This document shows positions 24,192 through 35,253 of a stretch of DNA of 64,000 nucleotides, piece after piece. The notes beneath the pieces are model-generated. The model did not search any database, was not told where the DNA came from, and saw nothing but the letters and a program-made list of their open reading frames with translations. The stretch is taken from contig JAFMSR010000002.1 of NCBI GenBank assembly GCA_022818135.1, positions 25,402,268 through 25,466,267 on the forward strand, written 5' to 3'. How positions within the stretch are numbered: position 1 is the first letter of the stretch; each line of letters opens with the position of its first letter. Source of the stretch: Saxidomus purpurata (lineage: Eukaryota; Mollusca; Bivalvia; Venerida; Veneridae). A program made the translations under genes and the position numbers.

Positions 24192-26279
24192 ACATCCGAT
24201 CAAAATTGCAGTAGTATAATTGGAAAGGATAGATAAAGAGATGGACAGACAGTAAGACAGTGTCTTCTACCTATAGTGTGTGTGGGATTGGACCGACACA
24301 TAATGTGAGGGCATTTGTGCCCACTGATGACCTTTCTGAGCAATGTTACAAAGGTCAGTGCTAGTTACACAACCATATTTATGAGAAATTCAGGACATTA
24401 GTTGGTTCAATTCAAAAATACAAATAATAATAAGCAACAACATCAGATGGTTTTACCTTTTTATATTTTTAACAAAGCAGAAAGCAGAATACATAATAAC
24501 TATATTCTTTAACAAAACATGACAATTCAAGCTGAACCATGCTGTATTATAACTAATGCATTAAGGCTGACTTTTTCAACTTCACTTAAATGCAAGTGCC
24601 ATGATTTATTGAGTATTTAATCACATTTTTCTGTCCTCTCCACCTACATTGTATACAGAAAAAGACATTGATGGTATTGATCTGTATAAACTATGCCTGC
24701 AAAGAGCAAAGTGTACCAGTGTGTCATCTCACAGCTGGGCTCAGTTTATATTTACACCACTCAGACCTAGTATCTGTGCTACTAAAGACCCAGACATGAA
24801 AGTTCTATAACTTTTTGATACTTCCGTGCATGAATAAAAGTTCTTTTTTTATATCTTTTAATGTGGTTACCAGTGTTGACATTAACTCGCCATATTGCTT
24901 CCCTTACTTTGTACAGTTTCATGACTTCTTGATGTTGGTTAGAGCTAAAGAAAACTGTTTACTAAAAGTGCAAGTATCTGTACATCTGTACTTTTTTCTG
25001 CAAGTTTATTTGTGGTTATGGTTTCCTCAATAAAAAAGAGCTATAAAACTTCCTGAAATAGTTGCCCTCACATAAAATATATGAAAGTATGAATTTTGAT
25101 AAGAATTAATTAGAATTGCTAAATATAAGTACATATAAAAGTGTGCATGCATGGATACTTATGAAAAGTACATGCACCTTTGCATAGCTTGTCTGTAATT
25201 TACACAGTCATTACTGGAACAGATTCTAATATCATTTTGGTTCTGAACATTAACAATAACAAATAAAATTTAAAGGTTTTAAGATTCCAGCTCTACCAAA
25301 TCCAGACCTTTTCTAACAGATAACTTAGTCTAGAAGAATTTTTTACACAAAGGTATTGATCTCTCCTCAAACTGCCTTTGGTTTTTTAGAATGACCTTGA
25401 CCTTAACCTGAGCTATGCTGACTGAAACATGTCCACTGGACATAATGTATAGATATAAATATTTGTGTAATTACTTCAAAACATTTCAAGCAGTTCAAGA
25501 GATATAGAGATCAATAGATTTGTGCCATACAGACAGACAAAAAAAGACATGGGGATATCAATGGCAAAAACAATATGATAATTATGCACACATGATAAAT
25601 TGATGACCTAAAATTACAGTGGTAGACAAATAGAGTATACTTTTGAGAGTTTGGACTCCCGTGTCCATGTTGGTCACTTATGAGTTCACCTTAATTTTTC
25701 CAAATAAGAGACTGTTAAAAAACAATTTGAATTGTTCGGACATGAATTTACTGTATCACCAGCATGTGGTTTTTACGAAAAACTGCCAAATAGAGCACAC
25801 TCCCTTGGCCACAGTAACATAAAAAGGAATAATGGAAAACCTAGTTTAATGGGCAACCTATCATAACCAGCATGCAACAGTGGGCAAAAAGACTGCTGGG
25901 TTAGGTGGGTACTTGTTCTGTATTTCCTAGTTTCTCTTACTTACCAATATACAAATGGTTATGATTCAATCACACTATATGACTCATCTAGGACAATAAA
26001 GATATATTTCTTAACTTTATCATAACTGTATCAGCATTTCAAAAATAATGCTTCAAAAACTGTTCTAATTTCCTGGCAACTTATTTTGAATATTATTCAT
26101 CTCATGATTAAATGCATGAAAAACAGAATTTCAAAACGTAAGCAATGAAATTAACAGAAGACAAAAACAAGGCTAATAATGATACAACCTTAGGTACTGA
26201 CACAACATTATTATGATAATTTCAAAATCAGACAAGTATTGGTCTTAAACTGTTAACTACTGTTCAATTTGCCTTTGCC
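24192..26279 (+). other. Intergenic with one repeat fragment
   Basis: AT-rich. Around 25380-25560 there is a single diverged unit with TGACCTTGACCTTAACCTGA and a TACAGACAGACAAAAAAAG end, a relic of a tandem-unit element. Otherwise nothing is recognised. Confidence 0.5.
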
Positions 26280-26445
26280 ACCAGTGTAGATCATGATCAG
26301 CCACCACAACCATGTATTCTGATCATGATCTGCACTGTTTGCTATTCAGTCAGTAAGCTTTTAGTCCCCCCAATGAACAAGTAATGCTACTGTTGAAATT
26401 AAAAGATCAACTAATCCATTTTAGAAATTTCAACGGAAAGAGGAT
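26280..26445 (+). repeat. GATCATGATC-family short interspersed repeat
   Basis: Starts with GTAGATCATGATCAGCC, followed by the inverted CTGATCATGATCTGCACTG, then TTTGCTATTCAGTCAGTAAG and a TTTTAGAAATTTCAACGG tail. The two GATCATGATC palindromes in opposite context make a foldback head. Same family as 46545-46730. Confidence 0.6.
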
Positions 26446-28135
26446 TAATTTTATTGAAATGAAACAAAAATTTAGTGAAAACGAAAATCCCAAATATAAT
26501 ATATGGTTTGAAATTTTACCAAAAAAAGAGGATAGAATGATATAAATTTGCAAGCAGAATCCACTGCGGAATATAATCTTGTGCACTTAGAGGTATAAAT
26601 AGTTAAAATATTATCTTTTGTATCAGAAATTTGAGGGTCTGGCATGATCTTTTTCCATCTGGTTTTATTTCCACATAAATTTCAAAGGCATTTTTGCACT
26701 CAGTTTGCACTAATATTTCAATTAAATTAAATTCTGAAAACCTGCATTACAACTAAACTGCTCTGAAGCTTTCTTTCCAAGAAAAATCAGGCTAACATAC
26801 TGTATGCAAGTCAATTTTATTGCCCCTAAAACGTTTAGTTGTACCATTAAAATAACTTATCTATGCACTATACATACTTATACCAATAATTGTTAACATT
26901 TTCACAAAACAAATGTTCTTCTAAATGTACATTTTCCACGTTTAATTTTCTCCTTTTATCCTAAAACATCTAAAACTCAGACAATTGAAATCTAGAGTAA
27001 AACACTGCGCAAAAACTGCAACAATTCTATTAGAGACAATTAAATTTTTTAGCTATTAACAAAAAAAAAAAGGAAAAAAAAAGTCCAATTACTAATTGGC
27101 AGAAATGTAAAAACAGAACAATGTCTGCAAGGCATATAGAGAAAGATGTCTGGAAAACAAAGATAAAACATATGCGTTTTCTATGGCAGAGTCAGAAAAT
27201 TGAAAATTAAGGCAAACTTAGATCTATCTGATAGAATGATAATAATAATAAGGAACAAAAGGTTTGCTTGATTAGACTAATTCATTTGAGACCGATTGTG
27301 CTTTATCCTTAATCGAATGCCAATCTACTTGGAATACGTTCCAGATATTTTCTTCAATCTCTGAATGCACTGATATAACAATAAAAGATCTGCAACTACC
27401 TAAAGTCTTTTAACATCTCTTGGGGCCACTTGGGAAGAATTGGAGAAACTCTCATAAAATCTAATTTTCTCTTTCATGTTAATTTTTGAGAACAGATAAA
27501 GTGTTTTTGATGCCAATATAGCCTTAAGATTTATTTCAAAACAGAATAGAGATTAGGGTATTCACTTGAGATGGATCTTAAAATACTGTAAGCTGGGGTA
27601 TTTTCACAAATATATATTTTCAAAACCTTGTTATTTTTTTAGATGCAAATATAAGCTACAATTAATTTCTATACACAAGAGAGATTAGGTATTAGCTCCC
27701 CCCCGAGATATACCTTACATTACAGTGTACAGAAGCATTCTCACCAATGTAAGATTTATTTTACAAATGGAAGAAATGACAAACAACGGTATAATGTTTT
27801 TAGATGATTTTTTCAATTAGTTTCAACTCAATGTAGGTCTTCTTCAGGAGAAATATTTATTTTGAAAATCTTGCAACCCAAAAAAATTGTTATTGAATGT
27901 CTGATATTTCTCAATATTTTGGATGACTGGCTGTTAAGCCAACCGTCGATAAACTATGATTGACAGAATTTTTCTTGACTAGCAACACCCAGTAGTGGAA
28001 TATTTTGGTTTTGCTTTGAAGAGAATTTAGTTGCAAACATTCAGTTTTAATAAATCTTTTGAACTGTAGAAATTTAACCGTCAAAGTTAATCGACTGTTA
28101 ACTTAATAGTTAAGTAAAGTTTCAAACAACTAGGT
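26446..28135 (+). other. Intergenic, nothing recognised
   Basis: AT-rich sequence with A-runs (27060-27080). No exon, RNA gene or clear repeat structure seen. Confidence 0.5.
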
Positions 28136-28139
28136 CGTG

Positions 28140-28230
28140 GCACAATGTCCAGTGCAGATCATGATCATCCTGTACATGTGTGCAGATTTTAAGTATCCCT
28201 ATGAAATAATGTTAGAGTCCAGACTGTTCA
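28140..28230 (+). repeat. GATCATGATC-family repeat (fragment)
   Basis: AGTGCAGATCATGATCATCC is shared with the other copies. The rest is diverged. A further relic with GATCATAATCTGCACTG lies near 28788. Confidence 0.45.
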
Positions 28231-28249
28231 TAGGACAAGTCCACTGTAG

Positions 28250-28455
28250 AAATACAGTCAAGTGGTCAGAGTCACTGACTTGAAATCACTGTAACCTCTC
28301 TTTGATCGAGGGTAATGGGTTTGCGCCCAGCTACCGACCATGTCTCTTTTTGTAAGAAAGTTGGCAGTTTCTTACAGAGGATAAGGTTCTAGTACTGGTC
28401 TTTCCCAGGGACGATTGTTAGGTAAACTGCCTGCATGTAAAAACGACTGAAGTAC
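28250..28455 (+). mobile_element. tRNA-derived SINE, near full length
   Basis: The head has AGTGGTCAGAGTCACTGACT, then TTGAAATCACTGTAACCTCT, and TGATCGAGGGTAATGGGTTT around the B-box position. The body has AGAAAGTTGGCAGTTTCTTA and TCTAGTACTGGTCTTTCCCA, ending near CTGAAGTACAG. A minus-strand copy with the same order lies at 48005-48215, and body fragments lie at 20507, 23413 and 35737. Confidence 0.65.
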
Positions 28456-29751
28456 AGTCAGAATGGAAAATGACTGAAAGAAATATGGCAGGCCCAGGGT
28501 TAAGTAGCTCTCAAATTTCAATAATTGCTTTCTTATCATTTTACAGACAATAAAAGCGACATTATTTTTTATAAAAAAATCCTATGAGTTTAGGCAACAA
28601 TATCTGCTGTTTCTAAAACTTGTCAATATACTGTGTCCAATAATAGGTCTGAAAAGGTCACACACTGCAAATGTCAATACTTACCATGCTCACTCTCTGA
28701 AATAAAATCTTCCATATTTTAATTTGGACTGCACCATTAATTATTTGAAAAAGGCTTACACTGAACTTTGACTGAATAACAGACAGGACTGATCATAATC
28801 TGCACTGACCACAGAGGCAGAATCCCTTACCACCAGCAGGGTTAGAGTTAAACAAGTAAGTAAGAAATATTGCCCAACAACCAGATAATGACTAACATAT
28901 AATATGCCTTTAAACAGGTACAGTGACTTTGGTATATAGCCCAAAATACAAGGTTACATATAATTAGGTTCTTTTTTGTGGAGATATTTTATACAAAAAG
29001 GATAAAAAAATAAGAATTTATCTAACAAATATATTTATTGCACATATTTTTGAAAGAACAAAACAAATATATCTAGATACAATGCGCAGTAGATAAATTG
29101 AAATTGTATTGCCGTTGTTTGGGAACTATTTTTCTGATTTTAATTTCTAAATGTCCACTTTGGAAACATTACAGAAATGAATTTCTTGCAAGAAGATAGT
29201 AAAACTGTCTATATAGCTGTGCAGCATATAAGAAGTTGATAGTATTTCATGTATATACAAGTGCATGTATAAATTTCACTTCCTATCACTATATATGAGA
29301 AATATACTACTAGACCATGGAGGCAAAAATATACTCAAAGACAAAATTGCATGCAATTTATTAACTTTTTCAATTCTGCCAAGTGAATGCCAAGTAAGTT
29401 AAATATAGAAATGGCAAAAATAGTATTAATGTCAAAACACTGGGCAGGCATGTGTTGGTTTTGGCCTTGAGATATTAAAACAAATTTACCTACAGACGTA
29501 CCTTAGAAAATGAAACAGTTGTAGAGTTAATTAAATTTTTACCGTCTGCAATTCTCAGACATCAAACGTACTAAAACAGAAACATAAAAGTAAGTCCTCA
29601 AATAGCAGAAGACAAAAATGCGAGGTAATACAAAACAAACAGAATAACAGGCTGTGATATAGTAGATCCTTGAACATTCAGACACAGACCAATCATCATA
29701 ATAATTTCACACAAAACTGAATGAACACAGTGATCTTGCAATTTACTATAA
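28456..29751 (+). other. Intergenic, nothing recognised
   Basis: AT-rich, no coding signal. Only the repeat relic near 28788 noted above. Confidence 0.5.
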
Positions 29752-30874
29752 CAAGAGCTGTCAGTAGGACAGTGCACTCGACTTTTTTAGTGCTTGCCAA
29801 TAAAACAAAACTTTGACAGTTAAAACAAGGATCTGTATAAACAAGGGCCAAAAGTAGCAAGATGTTTAGTCAACAGTTATCAAACTTAAATGTTTGATAT
29901 CCCTAAATACTACAGCAAAGTTGTAGATTAATACTTCAAGTGGTTAATGATATATGTGTATGACAGTGCCAGTTGCACACAAGACTTTAACTAGGAATTT
30001 CTAAGTACAAATCAAGAAACATTTTAACACAGTTATCTTCTTTTGCTTACAGATAGGTGTCATGATGGTACATATCTAATCCAACTTTCAAAGTAATATC
30101 TCAAATGGTTAAGTCAACTAGTGGACAAGAATGAAAGTTTAACTCAGTTCTTAAGTCAAAAAGGGCCATAATTCAGATAAAATCCTTGACAGAGTAACCT
30201 TCTCCTGTCTATGTTTTGGGATCATGATGGTAAACAAGTATTCCACTTTCAAAGTTATATCTCAAACAGTTTAGTCAAAAAATCGACAGGTACAAAAAAC
30301 TTAACCGAGATTCTAAGTCCATAAAAGGTCTTAATTAAAAAAATCCTGGACAGAGACACCTTCTCTTGTCTACAGATGGGGGTAATGATGCAAACAAGTT
30401 CTCTAAATTTCAAAGCAATATGTCTCAAAGGGTTAAGTCAATAAGTGGAATTTACCCTTATTCAATGTATTTTGTAAGTCAAAAAAGGGGCATAATTCTG
30501 ACAAAAACCTTTGCAGAGTTATATACTCTTGTCTGTGGATGGGTGATGGTAAATAGGTATGGTTAGTTTCAAAGTAATATGTGTAACGGTTTTGAAATAA
30601 AGTGAGGTGGTACAAAAAAAATTAACCAAGCTCAATGCACTTTCTAAGTCGAAAAAGGGCCATAATTCTGACAAAAACCTTGACAGAGTTATGTACTCTT
30701 GTCTGCTGATGGAGGTTATGATGGTACACAAGCAAGTAATAATTTTCAAAGCAATTCTTCAAATGGTTTTGAAATTAAGTGGGGTGGTACAAAAAACTTA
30801 ATCAAGGTGTGACACCAACTAGGACGCGAGGCAAGTCGGATAGCTCCCCTTTTCTTCGTAAAGTCAAGCTAAAA
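29752..30874 (+). mobile_element. AACAAGAGCTGTC-ended tandem-unit element
   Basis: Begins ACAAGAGCTGTCAGTAGGAC followed by AGTGCACTCGAC. The CTGTC...GACAG pair forms a terminal hairpin. The interior has about five units of roughly 150-185 bp with AAAAAGGGCCATAATTCTGA, TTGACAGAGTTA, CTCTTGTCT and TTTCAAAGTAATAT phrases. The end near 30830-30874 has GGCAAGTCGGATAGCTCCCC and AAAGTCAAGCTAAAAA. Its left end is shared with the minus-strand pearl-like copy at 33742, suggesting mobilisation by the same machinery (inference). Confidence 0.7.
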
Positions 30875-31134
30875 ACTGACTTTGATTTGCCAAAATATCT
30901 CACTTATTGCATATTGATAAAACATTTCAAATTTTGAACACAAGATGTTTTTTAAATGTTTTACCATAAAAGAATGACAAACTTTTTTAATTGCTTTGTC
31001 ACCTAAACTGTTAAAATACAACTTCCAACAAAACTGAACAAAAAAGGTGTAAAATAAATTGCAGGGGTGTTTTGAAAGACTTCCCAGATAGGTGCATATA
31101 AAAGGTGACCCCAAATAGATGTTCTCATAGTCAT

Positions 31135-31382
31135 AAGCCTGGTTAGCTCAATAGGTAGAGCACAAGACTTGTAATCTCGGGGTTGTGGGTTCGTTTCCCT
31201 GGGTTGACCAACTAAAATTACTAACAGTAATGGGATGGGACTTAAAACCCAGGTCCCATGTATGGGTGCTATACACCTGACATGTAAAAGAAACAGGGGT
31301 GCCTCTGGAATTGGGACGCTTTCTGTATCTTGCACTATCCTCTGAAACCTAAAATAACGAACCTCTTCTGGGGGCATTGGTC
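31135..31382 (+). mobile_element. tRNA-derived SINE (Thr-like head)
   Basis: The tRNA-like head at about 31135-31210 has A-box TAGCTCAATAGG, an anticodon-like loop CTTGTAA between AGA and TCT (TGT, Thr-like), and B-box GGTTCGTTTCC. A non-tRNA body follows (GGGATGGGACTTAAAACCCA; CAGGGGTGCCTCTGGAATTG) to about 31382. The long body shows this is a SINE and not a functional tRNA gene. Confidence 0.7.
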
Positions 31383-32189
31383 ATATGCGAAACTGGTACC
31401 AACAATAAAGCCCTAATATGCATACATTTTCTCGATTTATAATAAAATATTATCACTCTCGGAACCACCCATAAGGCGACCAGACCAAATGTGTGTCTTC
31501 CCCAAAATTGTTAACTGAATTTGGTTAAAACAACTGAAAGACAGAACTTCCCTTGACACTGACGAGACAGATTGTTGTTGTTGTTAAAAGGTTTTATAAA
31601 GGTCCATCCCCCTTTGTTCTAGGGATAGCTGTTAGACCCAAGAAGAGACAAATTCCAAGCATGAAGCCTTATAAATGCACACAATGACAAATCAAAATAT
31701 CTTAGTAATGTTTTATATTGCAAAATAACAGTCACTGATAGATGGCGCCAGCACCATCACTTTTGACCGGTTTTGTTTAACCTACCTCTAACATAAGAAG
31801 TCAAAAACAAACACAAACAAAACTCTAACATAATAAATTGACATATAACATCTTAAATGAATTTTTTAAAAAGTTGGCACTTAGAAACTCAAATCTTTGA
31901 ACAATTAGTAATTACTCAGATCATCTCTAATTAAACAAAACAGGTACATTACCCTACATAGACGTAAAGGTGACTCATTCTGACAGAAAACAAACCAAAA
32001 AATCATAAAACAGTACAAAAATAAATTGTAACCCAATAAAACATATTTTCTATAAAAAATGCCACATATCATTTTGAGTTCTGTTTAAGCTCTTATTTTT
32101 GCCTTTATACAATCTTGTAAGTACAGCCCCTATCTGAAATGCACATCCCTGTAACATCATTTCACATGTCCATTGCAGAATAAAATAAA
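31383..32189 (+). other. Intergenic, nothing recognised
   Basis: AT-rich with a (TTG)n stretch near 31573 and C-poor sequence. No gene or repeat architecture seen. Confidence 0.5.
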
Positions 32190-32999
32190 GAGGGCCAAAA
32201 TGGCCCTTTATCGCTCACCTGGCTAACTCAAACTAGACCTTGCTTTTGACTCCAAATGACCCATATTCGAACTCGACCTAGATTTTATCAAGGCAATCAT
32301 ACTGACCAAGTTCCATGAAAAATGCAGCCTCTATTGCATACACAAGGTTTTTCTATTATCTGACCCTGTGACCTAGTTTTTTAACCCAAATGACCCATTT
32401 TCGAACTTGACCTAGATGTCATCAAGGCAATCATTTTGACCAAATTTTCATGAAAATCTAATAAAAAATGCAACCTCCATTGCATACACAAGGTTTTTCT
32501 ATCATTTGACCCGTACACCTAGTATTTTACCCTAGATGACCCATATTCACATCACACTCGACCTAGATTTTATCAAGACAATCATACTGACCAAAATTCA
32601 TGAAAAATGAAGCCTGTATTGCATACACAAGGTTTTTCTATGATTTGACATGTGACCTAGTTTTTTACCCTACATGACCCATATTTGAACCCAACCTAGA
32701 TTTTATCAATTCAATCATACAGATCAAGTTTCATGAAAAATGCAACCTCTAATGCATACACAAGGTCTTTATGATTTGACATGTGACCTAGTTGTTGACC
32801 GCAGATTGACCATATTCGAACTCGACCTAGATTTCATCAAGGTAGTCATACTGACCAAGTTTCATAAAGATCTAGTGAAAAATGTAGCCCCTATCGATAC
32901 ACAAGATTAAGTGTGGACGGACAGACGACAGAGAGATGATGGATACCAGGCAATCACAATAGCTCACCTTTGAGCACTTTGAGCTCAGGTGAGCTAAAA
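32190..32999 (+). mobile_element. CTCACCT/AGGTGAGC tandem-unit element, full copy
   Basis: The left end GAGGGCCAAAATGGCCCTTT carries the palindrome GGGCCAAAATGGCCC, then ATCGCTCACCT. The right end is AGCACTTTGAGCTCAGGTGA(GCTAAAA). The interior has about five units of roughly 110-125 bp with GACCTAGTTTT, GACCCATATTCGAAC, CGACCTAGATTTTATCAAGG and CATACTGACCAAGTTTCATG. A GTGGACGGACAGACGACAGA run precedes the end. Confidence 0.75.
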
Positions 33000-33640
33000 A
33001 GAAGGTCAATACCGACCTATAACCGCTCAACTGGCTACCATTGGCTGTAGTACATGGGGTTAGCAATCGCATCTGAGGAAGGGTCAATTTTTACCTGGGG
33101 GACATGATTTGAACAGCATTGGTACAGGTCGACTAAATAATGCTACATTCAAAATATCTCAGCTCTGGGCCTTGTTGTCTTAGACAAGAAGATTTCTCCA
33201 TACAAGCCATTGTGAAATCAAGTCACCCCTCGGGCAGGGTCAATTTTGACCCTTGGGGTCAGGATTTTACCAATCTTGGTAGAAGTTCACTAGATAATGC
33301 TACATGCCAAATATCTAAACTCCAGGCCTTGTGGTTCCAGAAATAACATATTTCAAGTTTTCCCTATATAAGCATATGTAAAATCAAGTGATTTCAGACA
33401 AGAAGATTTTTTAAAGTCTATTCTATTCTGCATGCAATGTAATTTTTTGAAAACTTTTGAGAGTGCTTCATGAAAGGAGCATCCCTGTCAAGTTTCATCA
33501 ACATTGGTCTATTGGTTTCAGAAGAGATGATGTTTGAAAGAAATGGCGGACAAACTACATACCCAGGACAGTTAGTGGTCCTAATAGCTCACTCTGGCAC
33601 TCTGTTTACTCCATGTATAAAAGCAAAAATCTATGGATTA
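33000..33640 (+). repeat. Another tandem-unit interspersed repeat
   Basis: Two to three diverged units with AAGGGTCAATTTTTACCTGG, GACTAAATAATGCTACATTC, AAATATCTCAGCTCTGGGCC and AGACAAGAAGATTT phrases. The end is near TAGCTCACTCTGGCACTCTG. It abuts the 32190-32999 element. The boundaries are approximate. Confidence 0.5.
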
Positions 33641-33741
33641 GCACATTTGTATATTATTACAATATCTGAAGCACCAAGTTTACATGAATAAACGATTGCA
33701 CTAAATAACTAAACAAAATTATTTGTGTAAAATATGTCAAA

Positions 33742-34811
33742 ACAAGAGCTGTCCCTCCCAAGTGACGAATGCCCCCGAAAGAGGTGCCTCACAGTCTGTG
33801 TCCTCTCCATGTGCTCAATAAATGTGCTATGTAATTTTAAAATCCTTCCATGCATGACAGAGTAATCATGCATACAGTATTCCATTACTTTAAACACTAA
33901 GTGTGACCTTGACCTTTGAGGTAGGGACTTGGGTCTTGCACGCGACACATCCGCTTGATGTGCTAGACATTTGTGCACAGTTATTTTAAAATCCTTCAAA
34001 GCATAATAAAAGTTATAGTCCGGACACAAATGTATGCATATATACAGGATTCCATTACCTATAAACTCTAAGTGTGACCTTGACCTTTGTGGTAGGGATG
34101 TGGGTCATGCAGACACGTCGTCTTGATGTGCTAGACATTTGTGCCAAATTATTTTAAAATCCTTCAAGGCAGACAAAAGTTACAGTCCGGACACGAATGT
34201 GTGCATATATGCTTATATAGAGGAATCCATTACCTTCAAACTCTAAGTATGACCTTGACCTTTGAGCTAGGGACGTGGGTCTTGCAGACACGTCGTCTTA
34301 ATGTGCTAGACATTTGTGCCAAGTTATTTTAAAATCCTTCAATGCATGACAAAGTTACAGTCCGGACACGAAGTGTGCATATATGCTTATATGGAGGAAC
34401 CATTACCTTCAAACTCTAAGTATGACCTTGACCTTTGAGCTAGGGACGTGGGTCTTGCACGCGACACGTCGTCTTGATGTGCTAGACATGTGTGCCTAGT
34501 TATTTTAAAATCCTTCAATGCATGACAAAGTTACAGTCCGGACACGAATGTGTGCATATATAGAGGATTCCATAACCTTCATACTCTAAGTATGACCTTG
34601 ACCTTTGAGCTAGGTACGTGGGTCTTGCACGCGACACGTCGTCTTGATGTGCTAGACATGTGTGCCAAGTTATTTTAAAATCCTTCAATGCATGACAAAG
34701 TTACAGTCCGGACAAATGTAAGTGGGGACGCACCGGACGGACAGCGGACAGACGGACGGACGGACAGACGGACAGACGGTGCGATTTTAATATGCCACCC
34801 TTCGGGGGCAT
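33742..34811 (-). mobile_element. Pearl-like interspersed element, copy 3 (minus strand)
   Basis: Reverse complement of the elements at 1512 and 2770. It begins ACAAGAGCTGTCCCTCCCAA, contains five tandem units of about 170 bp with TGACCTTGACCTTTG, a GGACRGACGG run and ends CACCCTTCGGGGGCATAAAA. Some units lack a few bases relative to copies 1 and 2 (for example around 34110 and 34285). It lies about 340 bp downstream of the CLCN7 stop codon. Confidence 0.8.
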
Positions 34812-34836
34812 AAAAACATGTCCACCTCTCCTCTCC

Positions 34837-34842
34837 TTTATT
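34837..34842 (-). terminator. Possible CLCN7 poly(A) signal
   Basis: The first AATAAA on the minus strand after the CLCN7 stop lies here, 310 nt downstream. The pearl-like element begins about 25 bp further on, so the transcript may end next to or inside it. Other poly(A) sites cannot be excluded. Confidence 0.35.
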
Positions 34843-35151
34843 ACATGGCTATACCTTAGCAATACTTGCAGTCTTTGAGCTACATGAAAAGTGGTCATAT
34901 AAAGTCAATGGATTATTAATACAGATGTATTTGATACAAAAGTATGTCACTTAAGACATATGGTCATTAGGACTTGTGGTCATTTCAGACTTATTTTAGG
35001 CTGCAAACAATCGGTGACTGTTTCAATGAGGTGATTATTATCAGATTCAACTGTATACAATATATATCATAAAATCAACCATTTTGGCTAAACGTGATTT
35101 ATCATAGGCTGTGTGAGCATATAGAAAAGATCGCTGGTTGCTGTGACTGTG

Positions 35152-35253
35152 TTATCTGGAGATATCTAACTCTTCGATTTTCATTTTCCCTTGTGGCAGT
35201 GAAAAAGACACTTTATACCGTGCCAGATCCTTCCTGGTTACCATTCCCAACAC
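35152..35253 (-). CDS. CLCN7: CLCN7 terminal exon 22 (CBS2 end, stop)
   Basis: 33 codons and [18 protein letters not shown] matches [15 protein letters not shown], then a KIEELDISR tail. Confidence 0.95.
   Translation of the reverse strand: MLGMVTRKDLARYKVSFSLPQGKMKIEELDISR

Noticed and set aside
31135..31210. Functional tRNA-Thr gene
   Set aside because: A and B boxes are present, but the acceptor stem does not pair convincingly and a SINE body follows directly.
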